This document shows positions 52,355 to 60,804 of a DNA stretch of 64,000 nt, in pieces. A program made the translations under genes and the position numbers. Origin of the DNA: an uncultured Lachnospiraceae bacterium (lineage in GTDB: Bacteria; Bacillota; Clostridia; Lachnospirales; Lachnospiraceae); NCBI GenBank assembly GCA_944380065.1, contig CALWGM010000105.1:19628-83627 (forward strand). Direction: 5' to 3'. Under the pieces are notes generated by a model that saw nothing but the letters and a program-made list of their open reading frames with translations, had not been told where the DNA came from and made no database searches. How positions within the stretch are numbered: the first letter of the stretch is position 1; each line of letters opens with the position of its first letter.

Positions 52355-53620
52355 TTATTTTTCAGTTTTCCGGTTAATGTATTCGGTTTTATATTTCGAG
52401 TAGATGATCTTCTGGCTGCTGTAGAGTCCGTAATATCCGGACATCATGTAGCTCAGTGCAATGGCGATCAGATAGTAGGGCATCCCCTCAAATCCGAACA
52501 GTTCAAAGCAGATCAGCAGGGAGGTGATGGGGCTGTTGGTTACGCCGCAGAAGACGGCTCCCATTCCCACCGCTGTGCAGAGCACCGGCGAAAATCCGCA
52601 GAGATTCCCGAACAGACAGCCGAAGGCCGCGCCGACGCAGAGGCTGGGGACGATCTCGCCGCCCTTAAATCCGGCTCCCAGGGTAGCCGCCGTAAAAATC
52701 ATTTTCAGCAGGAACGCCAGCGGGAGAACCGTTCCGGCAGCGATACAGTGTTCGATGATATCCATGCCGGTGCCGCTGTAAACCTGGTTTCCCACAGCAA
52801 GCGTAAGCAGAATGACGATCCCGCCTCCGGCTGCGGCGCGCAGATACGGATTTTTCAGGAAACGGCGGTACAGGCGCTCTGTGGTATGCAGTAAAATGCA
52901 GAACAAAATGCTCACAATGGCGCAGAGCACCGACAGGATACCGATGATCACGGCTGTTTTGATGCCAAAATCCGGCAGCGCTCCCAGATCGAAGCGTTCC
53001 GGCGCAATACCGCACTGAAGGGTGATGCCATGGGCGATCAGCGCGGCGATCACGCAGGGAACCAGGGCGGAGTAGTGCATGATGCCGATGCTGACCACTT
53101 CCATGGAAAAAATGGCTGCCGCCAAAGGCGTACTGAACAGCGCGGAGAATGCGGCGCTCATGCCGCACATGATCATGATATGCTGATCCTTATCGTCGAA
53201 GCGGAACAGTTTCCCCAGGGCGTGTCCGATGCTGCCGCCCAGCTGCAGTGCGGCGCCCTCCCTGCCGGCCGAACCGCCGAACAGATGGGTGATCAGCGTG
53301 GAGACGAAGATCAGGGGCGCCATCCGCAGGGGAACATTTTCGTTGGACTGAATGGCGGAGAGGATCAGGTTTGTCCCGCTGTCCTTTTCGTCATGGAGCA
53401 GATGATAGAGCCCTACGATGGCCAGCCCGCCTGCCGGAAGCAGGAAAATCAGCCATCCATGACGTTCACGCAGCGCTGTGACCGCGTCCATGCCATAGCA
53501 GAACGCCGTGCCCACCAGCCCCACCACAATCCCCGAAAGGATGGCAAACAGGATCCACTTGCCGGAGGCTTTTGTCTGTCTGGAATAGTTTTTTATAAAA
53601 TTCTGTATCGACCGTATCAT
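52355..53620 (-). CDS. CLC-family anion channel/antiporter, CLC-F-like
   Basis: A 421-residue membrane protein with about ten helices. The gating-glutamate motif is GSAGREGAALQLGGSIG (near 114) and the third motif is AGFKGGEIVPSL (near 310). The first motif, GSGIP in chloride transporters, reads SGTNLIL here (near residue 80). A GxNLI sequence at this place is what I recall for fluoride-exporting CLC-F proteins. No fluoride riboswitch is visible upstream. ATG 53620 is preferred; ATG 53653 upstream is also possible, and neither has a strong ribosome site. It is transcribed from the promoter at 53672-53701 with the MoaE-like gene. Confidence 0.85.
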   Translation of the reverse strand: MIRSIQNFIKNYSRQTKASGKWILFAILSGIVVGLVGTAFCYGMDAVTALRERHGWLIFLLPAGGLAIVGLYHLLHDEKDSGTNLILSAIQSNENVPLRMAPLIFVSTLITHLFGGSAGREGAALQLGGSIGHALGKLFRFDDKDQHIMIMCGMSAAFSALFSTPLAAAIFSMEVVSIGIMHYSALVPCVIAALIAHGITLQCGIAPERFDLGALPDFGIKTAVIIGILSVLCAIVSILFCILLHTTERLYRRFLKNPYLRAAAGGGIVILLTLAVGNQVYSGTGMDIIEHCIAAGTVLPLAFLLKMIFTAATLGAGFKGGEIVPSLCVGAAFGCLFGNLCGFSPVLCTAVGMGAVFCGVTNSPITSLLICFELFGFEGMPYYLIAIALSYMMSGYYGLYSSQKIIYSKYKTEYINRKTEK

Positions 53621-53652
53621 AACCCGTTTATAAAACCTTAATAAGAACCACA

Positions 53653-53681
53653 TTGCATGAAGTGCAGATTTATTATATACT
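53653..53681 (+). promoter_or_regulatory. Promoter of the DUF5717 operon
   Basis: TTGCAT (53653-53658), 17 bp, TATACT (53676-53681). Its -10 overlaps the -10 of the divergent CLC promoter. Confidence 0.65.
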
Positions 53682-53701
53682 AAATGATAAGATTGAGACA
53701 A
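53672..53701 (-). promoter_or_regulatory. Promoter of the CLC-MoaE-like operon
   Basis: On the minus strand, TTGTCT (53701-53696), 18 bp, TATAAT (53677-53672). It overlaps the divergent promoter, so RNA polymerase can occupy only one at a time. Confidence 0.65.
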
Positions 53702-53712
53702 GGGGAAAGGCC

Positions 53713-53748
53713 ATGATTTTTCATATCCCATGGCCCGGGTATCGGTGA
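53713..53748 (+). CDS. Leader ORF (11 residues) coupled to the DUF5717 gene
   Basis: ATG at 53713 follows AGGGGAAAGG, the only strong ribosome site in the leader. It encodes MIFHIPWPGYR, whose TGA overlaps the ATG at 53748 of the main gene (TGATG). GGCCATG (53709-53715) and CATGGCC (53728-53734) can pair and would cover its start codon. Confidence 0.5.
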   Translation: MIFHIPWPGYR

Positions 53749-56700
53749 TGCGGCGAAAGATACAGGATCTGATCCGGGGAAAATTTGCATATGACTGTCC
53801 GGTTTTGCTGTTTGATGAGGAGGAGCTTTGCTTTACCGTCATCGAGGAGGAGGACTATCACGGTTCTTTTCATCTGAAGAGCAGTTCGGACAGGCCGGTT
53901 CGCGGCATTGTGACCTGTGAAAATCCCCATATTGTAATGGAGACGGCAGAGTTTGACAGCGCTTCGGCGGAGATCCGGTTTACGTTTCTTGGCGGACATG
54001 CTTTGGAGGGAGAGGAGGAGAGCGGCTGCTTTGTGGTTACTGCGGAATGCGGGGAATACCTGCTTCCCTACCGGGCGCAGATCACGCGGCATTATCTTCC
54101 CTCGTCCATCGGGACCATCAAAACCCTGAATGATTTTACGAACCTGGCGTCGCTGAACTGGGAGGAGGCGCTGAAGGTATTCGCGTCGCCGTTTTTTTGC
54201 AATATTTTTCATGAAAACGCGGAATATTATACGCTGCTGTACCGCGGTCTGACGCAGCTGCGGTGCAGTTCCCATGAGATGGAGGAGTTTCTGATCGCGG
54301 CCGGGAAAAAGAAGCGCAGTCTGTTTTCTGTGGAGAAACAGGAGCTGGAGTTTTCTGTTTCAGATCAACCGGCCGGCGCCGTTATCTCGGTTCGGAAGTC
54401 GGAGTGGGGCTATGTCGACCTGCGCGTTTCCTGTGACGCTTCCTTTGTCAGCCTGGAAAAACAGCGCCTGCAGATGTATGACTTCCGTGGGAAACACGCG
54501 GATCTGTCTGTACAGGTGATCCCCCGGCTGATGCACCGGGGAAAGAACTATGCGGTGATCACCGTGGAGAACTGTTTCCAGAAAGAAGAGATTTTTGTTA
54601 CGGCATTTTTGGGTGAAGAGCGTACAGAGCATACCATCGCGTGGAAACGGAGACAGCTGGACTGCGCCATGGAGCGGCTGTATCTTTCTTTCCGCCTCGG
54701 TGAAAAGAATGGCGGTGAATGGAAGGAAGAGACCTTAGCGCTGCTTGGGCAGGCAAAAAAGCTTGAGCCGGACAGCTGCTGGCTGACGTTGTATGAAGCG
54801 TATGTTTATCTGAATGCCGGGGAATATGACCATGCCCAGGACTGTCTGATCAGCGTGCCGCGGAATATCCGCAGCGCCAGGACGCCGCTGGGGGTATTTT
54901 ACCAGTATCTGACTGCTTTGAAGGACGGCAGTTTTCCTGATGAACTGACGGTGAGGATCCGGGAGGCGCAGCTGAAGTTCGGCCAGGATCCGCTGTTGGA
55001 GTGGATCCTGCTGCAGACGGATCCCGGCCTCCGCCGCAGTCCGCGCAGGCGGTATCAGGCGATCCGCCGCTATATGGCCCAGGCCGGCAGCAGCAGCCCG
55101 GTTTTCTATTTGGAGGCGGCCTTGCTCCTGCGGGAGAATCCGGAATTTTTAAACAGTCAGGAACCGTTTGATTACCGGATGATCAGCTGGATCTCCAAAC
55201 ATCATCTGCTGACAGGGATGCTGTCGCTTTTAATCCAGAGCATGGCTTCCGGGCAGCATGTTTTTTCCAGAAGTTATCTGAAGGTTCTGGCGCGGTGCTA
55301 CCGTCAGTTCGGGGATGAAGGGATCATCAAGACCATCTGTGCCTATCTGATCCACACCAACTGCTATGGGGAGGCGTTTTTCCCCTGGTTCCAGAGGGGA
55401 ATTGAAAAGCAGCTGAAGATCGCGGGGCTTTATGAGGCGTACCTGCTGTCCTGGAGCCGTTCGATGGGTGAGCTTCCACGGGAGGTGATCCGCTATTTTT
55501 CCATGAACAGTTCGCTCCCGGCCAGGAAGAAAGCCATGCTGTTTGCCTATATTGTGCGCAGCCGGAGCCGCCTGAAAAAGGACTGGCCGGCCTATATGGT
55601 TTTAGTGAAAAATTTCGCGGTCAAAGAGCTGGAAAAAGGGCATATGAACGATGATCTGGCGATTATTTATGAGGAGATCCGCCGGATATCGGATCAGCAG
55701 GAATGGGATCAGATCAAAGGGGAATCGGAGTACTGCTATAAGGTACATACGGCGGGAAGCCATATGTCCATGGTGCGCGTGCTGCAGAACGTACCGGAGA
55801 CAATCAGGCAGAGGGCTCCGGTGCAGGAGGGCAGAGCGTATATTTATCTTTACAGACAGCCTTATGTGATCCTGTACGAGGATACCAACGGCAGCCTCTA
55901 TACGGCAAAGGACAGCTACCGGCTGAATAAGATGCTGACAGGGCGCAGCCTTTCCGGCGCGGCGCAGGGACGGCCGCTTCCGGAAAGCGGGGAGCTGGCA
56001 GAACAGAAAACAGATTATGCCGTGGAGCGGCTGCGGAAAATGGCTGGTTCTGTCGATGAGATGACGGAGCTGCTGTTTTGCACGAAATGCAGGAAGGATT
56101 TTCAGATTTCCTGCGCACAGCAGATCATGGTCCGCATGCTGTTTACCGGGTATCTGGGCGAGCGGCATGATGAGATTTTCCGGCTGCTTTCTCAGGATCC
56201 GGAATCAGAGGAACTGTTGACTGCTTATGTCACGGTTCTGTCTAAGAGCTACCTGATGAAGGACTATCCTCTGCAGGAGACGGTTTTTGATTTTCTGAAA
56301 CAGCATGTGGGCGGCCATCACCGGCCGAACATCTACTGTGAGACGGCTTTCCTGCAGCTGAGTCTGGCCCGGGAAGAGGAGCTCAGTGAGGCGGCAGAGG
56401 GGATTCTCAGGAGAAAACTGTTTGCCGGGGAATATTTTTCCTTTTATGAAGGGATTCCTGTCCTGCTGGCGCGGAAATATTTCCTGATGGATCTGGCGGT
56501 GGTCACCTGTTACAGCGCCCCCGGCCGTGTCCTGTATTTCGTATTTCCGGATGGGAAGCGGGAAGGGATGCACGAGGTGCTGCCGGGAATGTATACGTTC
56601 CCGCTCCGGCTGCTGCCGGAAGAAACGGTTTCCTATACGGTTGAGGATGCCGACGGGAACCCGGAAGCGTCAGGGGTGAAACAGGGAAGAGAGCAGGAAG

Positions 56701-56831
56701 CAGGGCTGTCGGATACCCGCAGCGGGCAGCTGACAGCGCTTGCCAGTACACATATGGATACAAAAGCCCAGTATGAATATGCCAAACTGTCAGACATGGC
56801 GGAGGTGCTGTTCGTACCGGTGAAGGAGTAA
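53748..56831 (+). CDS. DUF5717 family protein
   Basis: A 1027-residue cytosolic protein (no signal or membrane helix) of unknown function. It begins MRRKIQDLIRGKFAYDCPVL, typical of DUF5717 as I know it. Residues about 10-110 and 195-300 look like two Ig-like beta domains; about 310-900 are helical repeats of TPR type (ALLGQAKKLEPDSCWLTLYE); the C-terminus is beta-rich again. ATG 53748 matches the family start; an in-frame ATG at 53730 is possible. The ribosome site directly before it is weak, so translation probably depends on the leader ORF at 53713. It is the first gene of the three-gene operon and is 3 bp from the next gene. Confidence 0.82.
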   Translation: MRRKIQDLIRGKFAYDCPVLLFDEEELCFTVIEEEDYHGSFHLKSSSDRPVRGIVTCENPHIVMETAEFDSASAEIRFTFLGGHALEGEEESGCFVVTAECGEYLLPYRAQITRHYLPSSIGTIKTLNDFTNLASLNWEEALKVFASPFFCNIFHENAEYYTLLYRGLTQLRCSSHEMEEFLIAAGKKKRSLFSVEKQELEFSVSDQPAGAVISVRKSEWGYVDLRVSCDASFVSLEKQRLQMYDFRGKHADLSVQVIPRLMHRGKNYAVITVENCFQKEEIFVTAFLGEERTEHTIAWKRRQLDCAMERLYLSFRLGEKNGGEWKEETLALLGQAKKLEPDSCWLTLYEAYVYLNAGEYDHAQDCLISVPRNIRSARTPLGVFYQYLTALKDGSFPDELTVRIREAQLKFGQDPLLEWILLQTDPGLRRSPRRRYQAIRRYMAQAGSSSPVFYLEAALLLRENPEFLNSQEPFDYRMISWISKHHLLTGMLSLLIQSMASGQHVFSRSYLKVLARCYRQFGDEGIIKTICAYLIHTNCYGEAFFPWFQRGIEKQLKIAGLYEAYLLSWSRSMGELPREVIRYFSMNSSLPARKKAMLFAYIVRSRSRLKKDWPAYMVLVKNFAVKELEKGHMNDDLAIIYEEIRRISDQQEWDQIKGESEYCYKVHTAGSHMSMVRVLQNVPETIRQRAPVQEGRAYIYLYRQPYVILYEDTNGSLYTAKDSYRLNKMLTGRSLSGAAQGRPLPESGELAEQKTDYAVERLRKMAGSVDEMTELLFCTKCRKDFQISCAQQIMVRMLFTGYLGERHDEIFRLLSQDPESEELLTAYVTVLSKSYLMKDYPLQETVFDFLKQHVGGHHRPNIYCETAFLQLSLAREEELSEAAEGILRRKLFAGEYFSFYEGIPVLLARKYFLMDLAVVTCYSAPGRVLYFVFPDGKREGMHEVLPGMYTFPLRLLPEETVSYTVEDADGNPEASGVKQGREQEAGLSDTRSGQLTALASTHMDTKAQYEYAKLSDMAEVLFVPVKE

Positions 56832-56834
56832 GAT

Positions 56835-58061
56835 GTGACACCGGAGAAAGTATATATCGGAATTGACCTGAATGATGAGAGGGCGATGGTGAGCCTGTTC
56901 TATGAAGGGATGAAGCAGGTGGAGACGGTTTCCGCCGTACCGGGAGAGGAACGGTTCCAGATTCCCCTGGCGGTTTTCTGCACCGGCCAGGGAAACTATT
57001 ATTACGGCGAGGAAGCGCTGCGGCGCCAGGACAGGGCGGACGGCACGTTCTTTACCGGCCTTTTTTCGGAGGCGCTGGATCCGGAGCATGTGATCAGCAG
57101 AAATATGCTGGTACAGTTCCTGCGGAGGCTGATCCGGTTCCGGGAGCGCTACGGGCTGGACAAAATGAAATACTGCCTGGCCGTTGCTGTTCCTGAGATT
57201 ACAGACCGGACGGTGGAATTATTTAATTTTGTGCGCGGGGAGCTGGAACTGGAGCCGGACTGTTTCCGGCTGATGGATTACAGCGAAAGCTTTTTTGCCC
57301 ATACGTACCACCAGGAAGCCTCCGTCTGGATGCATGACGTGGCGTTGTTTGATTATCAGGGAAACCGGATTGTCTTCCTGCTCCTGCATACGGACGGTAC
57401 GGGGGCGGTGAAACGGGTGGCCTGCGGGCGCAGGGAATGGACGGTACCGGGATATCTGCAGGAATACGCGGAACAAAAGGATGAGTTTTTTGCCAATATT
57501 GTCCGGGAAGCTTTTATGAAAAAGATTATTTCCGGCGTCTATTTTATCGGGGACGGTTTTGACGGCGGCTGGCTGCGGGAATCCCTGCGGGTCGTGGGTA
57601 CCAATAAGCGGGTCTTTAAAGGGAAAAATCTTTATACCCGGGGAGCGTGTCTGGCAGCGTACCGCAATGATGTGACCAGAGGATGGAATTATTATTTTGA
57701 CTGTCCTTACAAGCTGCACGGGGAGCTGTCCCTGAAGCTGATGAAGGACGGGGAGCCATATTTCCTGCGGCTGACGCAGCTGGGGGAAAACTGGTTCGAG
57801 CCCACAGAGCGTTATTTTCTGATGTATGAAGGCAAGCCGGAGTTAGAGGTTCTGATCCGGGTACGGGAGCGCATGTCTGTCAGGACGGAATGCTTTGTCC
57901 CGGACCATCTTCCAGAGCGTGATGCTTCCGGTATCCGGTTTTCCCTGCAGGCGGTTCCGGTCAGCGGCAGCAGGGTACTGCTGCGCCTGAAGGACGACGG
58001 TTTTGGTGAATTGTTTGAATCGACCGGTAAGACCTGGGAATTCGCCGTGGATCTGGGCTGA
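56835..58061 (+). CDS. DUF5716 family protein with actin/Hsp70-like fold
   Basis: A 408-residue protein. The N-terminus (VYIGIDLNDERAMVSLFYEG) looks like the phosphate-1 loop of the actin/Hsp70 ATPase superfamily; VALFDYQGNRIVFLLL near 175 resembles phosphate-2, and GVYFIGDGFDGGWLRESLR near 238 resembles the adenosine motif. This domain assignment is from motif spacing only. The last 130 residues are beta-rich. The start is GTG at 56835 with AAGGAG upstream. It is flanked by a DUF5717 protein and a helical-repeat protein, a set I do not know to have any assigned function. Confidence 0.78.
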   Translation: MTPEKVYIGIDLNDERAMVSLFYEGMKQVETVSAVPGEERFQIPLAVFCTGQGNYYYGEEALRRQDRADGTFFTGLFSEALDPEHVISRNMLVQFLRRLIRFRERYGLDKMKYCLAVAVPEITDRTVELFNFVRGELELEPDCFRLMDYSESFFAHTYHQEASVWMHDVALFDYQGNRIVFLLLHTDGTGAVKRVACGRREWTVPGYLQEYAEQKDEFFANIVREAFMKKIISGVYFIGDGFDGGWLRESLRVVGTNKRVFKGKNLYTRGACLAAYRNDVTRGWNYYFDCPYKLHGELSLKLMKDGEPYFLRLTQLGENWFEPTERYFLMYEGKPELEVLIRVRERMSVRTECFVPDHLPERDASGIRFSLQAVPVSGSRVLLRLKDDGFGELFESTGKTWEFAVDLG

Positions 58062-58079
58062 CCTGGTGGAGGTGAAAGG

Positions 58080-58886
58080 ATGTTTCGTCTGATTGAAAAC
58101 AGAACTGCCGCAAATCCGTTTTATCATGAAGCGATTGCGGTGCATTTATATACGCTGGATGAATTGTGTTATTTCCTGAAAACACACATGTATCTGATCG
58201 ACCGGGATTGGTTCGGGGAGGAGCTGTTTTCCTGGCTGGGGCAGGAGCTTCACTATGAGACGCTGGCGGCGGGGCTGCGGCAGTGTTACCGCAGTACAAA
58301 AGATATTTTCCGGTGTGCGGAACAGATTCTGCAGGCGTCCGGGAATTACGGGGCGGAGGAGATGGAGCAGATTCATCAGCTGTTAGGGGCCATGAACGGG
58401 AAGACCGCCATGGAGCGCCGGAAAATGCGCGGCGATCTTTTGCTGGAGGCAAAAAAGTACCGGCAGGCCGCCTATATTTACATGGAGCTTTTGGAGCCGG
58501 AGTATACCCGGCAGATGACGGAGGAGCTGAAGGGGAATATTATGCATAATCTGGGCGTTGCCTATGCCCGGCTTTTCCTGTTCCCGGAGGCGGCGCAGAT
58601 GTTTGTGCAGGCATACCATCTGCGCAGGAGCGACGAGACGCGGCAGGCGTATCTTTACGCCATGAATTACGTGGGGGAAAATGACCCGCTAAACGAGCAG
58701 GGGATGGATCTGAATTTTTCTGTGATGAAGGATACCCTGAACCATCTTTCGGAGGTGTCGGACCGGCAGGAATTTTACCGGGAACGGCGGGCGGCCTCCC
58801 GGGCGGCGGATGCTTTTGACTGGAAAAGCAGGCAGAAGGAGCTGATTGGCAAATGGAAGGCTGATTATAAAAGTATGATTTTATGA
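58080..58886 (+). CDS. TPR-like helical protein of the DUF5717/DUF5716 operon
   Basis: A 268-residue, all-helical cytosolic protein. Its middle (DLLLEAKKYRQAAYIYMELL, then NLGVAYARLFLFPEAAQMFV, about 125-195) forms TPR repeats; the N-terminal 100 residues are helical with Tyr-rich HLYTLDELCYFLKTHMYL. The start ATG at 58080 has GGAGGTGAAAGG upstream, 18 bp after the DUF5716 stop. Function unknown; presumably a partner or adaptor of the two upstream proteins. Confidence 0.75.
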   Translation: MFRLIENRTAANPFYHEAIAVHLYTLDELCYFLKTHMYLIDRDWFGEELFSWLGQELHYETLAAGLRQCYRSTKDIFRCAEQILQASGNYGAEEMEQIHQLLGAMNGKTAMERRKMRGDLLLEAKKYRQAAYIYMELLEPEYTRQMTEELKGNIMHNLGVAYARLFLFPEAAQMFVQAYHLRRSDETRQAYLYAMNYVGENDPLNEQGMDLNFSVMKDTLNHLSEVSDRQEFYRERRAASRAADAFDWKSRQKELIGKWKADYKSMIL

Positions 58887-58915
58887 TTTACTTTAAATAT
58901 CCGGTGTAGTATAAT
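58887..58915 (+). promoter_or_regulatory. Promoter of the pantothenate operon
   Basis: TTTACT (58887-58892), 17 bp, TATAAT (58910-58915), immediately after the preceding stop codon. It gives a leader of about 120 nt. Confidence 0.7.
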
Positions 58916-59042
58916 CATCTGCGGATGGTATTCTGGAAAGAAACTATACCGGATTATTTTTTTGTTTTGAACGGAGCTTATATTGTCAGAGAAGACAAAC
59001 GAGACTTCACTATCCCGCCATTTAGGGAATGGAGGGATGCTT

Positions 59043-59879
59043 ATGAACACAGGTTTTATTGGCGCAGGGAAAGTTGGTTTCTCCATGGGGAAATACCTGA
59101 CCGAGCGCGGGGAGCATGTGACTGGATATTACAGCCGCAGCGCCCATTCATCAAAGGAAGCAGCAGAGTTTACAGATACCAGGCAATATCTTTCACTGAG
59201 AGATCTGGTCGGCGATAGTGACGCTCTGTTTCTGACAGTTCCTGACGGGGTGATTGGCTCTGTCTGGGAGCAGCTTAAGACACTTCCGATTCAAAATAAA
59301 CGGATCATTCATTGCAGCGGGGCCATGAGTTCCGCAGTCTTTTCAGATATCGGGCGTTATCACGCGTATGGCTATTCCATTCATCCGCTTTTGGCAGTCA
59401 ATGACAAATATCACTCTTATCAGGATCTTGCCGGTGCTTTTTTTACCGTGGAAGGTGACGGGAGATATCTGCAGGAACTGAAAGCGATGCTGGAGGGATT
59501 TGGCAATACCGTGGAAACGATCCAGGCCAGAGATAAAGTCCGCTACCATGCGGCTGCGGCCATGGCCAGCAATCTGTATGTGGGACTTGTGGGACTGTGC
59601 GAAGACCTGCTCGGCGGCTGCGGGTTCTCGCCGGAAAACGCACATAAGGCCCTGGCGCCGCTGATCCTTGGCAATACAGAGAATATTGTCCGGTATGGGA
59701 CAGCGCAGGCGCTGACCGGCCCGATCGAACGGAATGACACCGCTACCGTACAGAAGCATCTGGAAAATCTGCCGCAGGAGTACCGGGAAGTCTACCGGAT
59801 TCTGTCGAAGCAGGTTTTGAAGGTGGCAAAAAAGAAACATCCCGGGCGGGATTATACCATGATGGAAGGGGAATTTTAA
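59043..59879 (+). CDS. panG: Rossmann/DUF2520 protein, putative alternative ketopantoate reductase
   Basis: A 278-residue NAD(P)-binding protein. The N-terminal GFIGAGKVGFSMGKYL (residues 4-19) is a Rossmann loop; the helical C-terminal half holds YHAAAAMASNLYVGLVGLCE and GPIERNDTATVQKHL, typical of COG5495/DUF2520. It lies directly upstream of panB-panC-panD-coaBC, and no panE or ilvC is present, so it fills the gap of ketopantoate reduction. PanG, an alternative reductase first described in Francisella, is the obvious parallel; that it belongs to this same family is from memory. ATG 59043 is 8 bases after GGAGG. Confidence 0.7.
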   Translation: MNTGFIGAGKVGFSMGKYLTERGEHVTGYYSRSAHSSKEAAEFTDTRQYLSLRDLVGDSDALFLTVPDGVIGSVWEQLKTLPIQNKRIIHCSGAMSSAVFSDIGRYHAYGYSIHPLLAVNDKYHSYQDLAGAFFTVEGDGRYLQELKAMLEGFGNTVETIQARDKVRYHAAAAMASNLYVGLVGLCEDLLGGCGFSPENAHKALAPLILGNTENIVRYGTAQALTGPIERNDTATVQKHLENLPQEYREVYRILSKQVLKVAKKKHPGRDYTMMEGEF

Positions 59880-59882
59880 GCG

Positions 59883-60728
59883 ATGAAAACGACAGTTGCA
59901 ACTCTGAAAAAAATGAAGGAAGAAAACAATAAAATCACCATGCTGACCTGTTATGATTATTCTACGGCGAAGCTGATGGACGCTGTGGGCGTGGAGATCC
60001 TGCTGGTGGGAGATTCCCTGGGGAATACCATGCTGGGCTATGAAAACACGCTGCCGGTGACCATGGAGGATATGCTGGCGCACACGGCGGCGGTAAGCCG
60101 AGGCGCGAAAAACGCGCTGATCCTTGGGGATATGCCGTTTCTGTCTTATCAGACTTCCGTATACGACGCGGTGATGAATGCCGGCCGTTTTATGAAGGAG
60201 GCAGGGGCAAACGCCGTAAAATTAGAGGGCGGCGCCAGGGTATGCCCGCAGATCAGGGCCATTGTGGATGCGGATATCCCGGTCTGTGCGCATATCGGCC
60301 TGACCCCCCAGTCGGTCAACGCCTTCGGCGGTTTTAAGGTGCAGGGCAAGAGCATCGAGGCGGCCCGCACCCTGATCGAGGATGCGAAACGTGTGGAAGA
60401 AGCAGGGGCCTGCATGGTTGTCTTAGAGGGAATTCCGGCAAAATTAGCGGAGATCATTACAGATACCGTCAGCATCCCCACCATCGGTATCGGCGCCGGG
60501 GCCGGCTGCGACGGACAGGTTCTGGTATATCAGGACATGCTGGGTATGTTTACCGATTATGTACCGAAATTTGTCAAACAGTTTGCCAATGTGGGGGAAG
60601 TGATGAGCCGGGCTTTTGCGGATTATATGCAGGAAGTCAAGGCAGGTACTTTCCCGGCACAGGAGCACACATACAAAATTTCAGATGACGTGATAGAAGC
60701 TCTTGCCAGAGAGAACAGCGAGCAGTAA
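59883..60728 (+). CDS. panB: Ketopantoate hydroxymethyltransferase
   Basis: A 281-residue TIM-barrel enzyme forming ketopantoate from alpha-ketoisovalerate and methylene-THF. Signature blocks: [40 protein letters not shown] (metal Asp), and [20 protein letters not shown]. It begins 3 bp after the DUF2520 gene. It is the first committed step of pantothenate synthesis. Confidence 0.96.
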   Translation: MKTTVATLKKMKEENNKITMLTCYDYSTAKLMDAVGVEILLVGDSLGNTMLGYENTLPVTMEDMLAHTAAVSRGAKNALILGDMPFLSYQTSVYDAVMNAGRFMKEAGANAVKLEGGARVCPQIRAIVDADIPVCAHIGLTPQSVNAFGGFKVQGKSIEAARTLIEDAKRVEEAGACMVVLEGIPAKLAEIITDTVSIPTIGIGAGAGCDGQVLVYQDMLGMFTDYVPKFVKQFANVGEVMSRAFADYMQEVKAGTFPAQEHTYKISDDVIEALARENSEQ

Positions 60729-60732
60729 CAAT

Positions 60733-60785
60733 ATGGAACAGCTGTCCTGATTTTCATGTGAAGATCGCAGGAACAGCCGTTTCCC
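60733..60785 (+). other. Imperfect hairpin between panB and panC
   Basis: GGAACAGCTGTCCTG and CAGGAACAGCCGTTTCC are imperfectly complementary, giving a bulged stem in the 76-bp gap. It has no T-tract, so it is an mRNA structure rather than a terminator. Confidence 0.35.
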
Positions 60786-60804
60786 CACAGGAAAGGAAAC
60801 AAAC

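Noticed and set aside
53621-53735. Fluoride riboswitch before the CLC gene
   Set aside because: The minus-strand leader is only about 45 nt from the likely start and lacks the conserved crcB-motif sequence.
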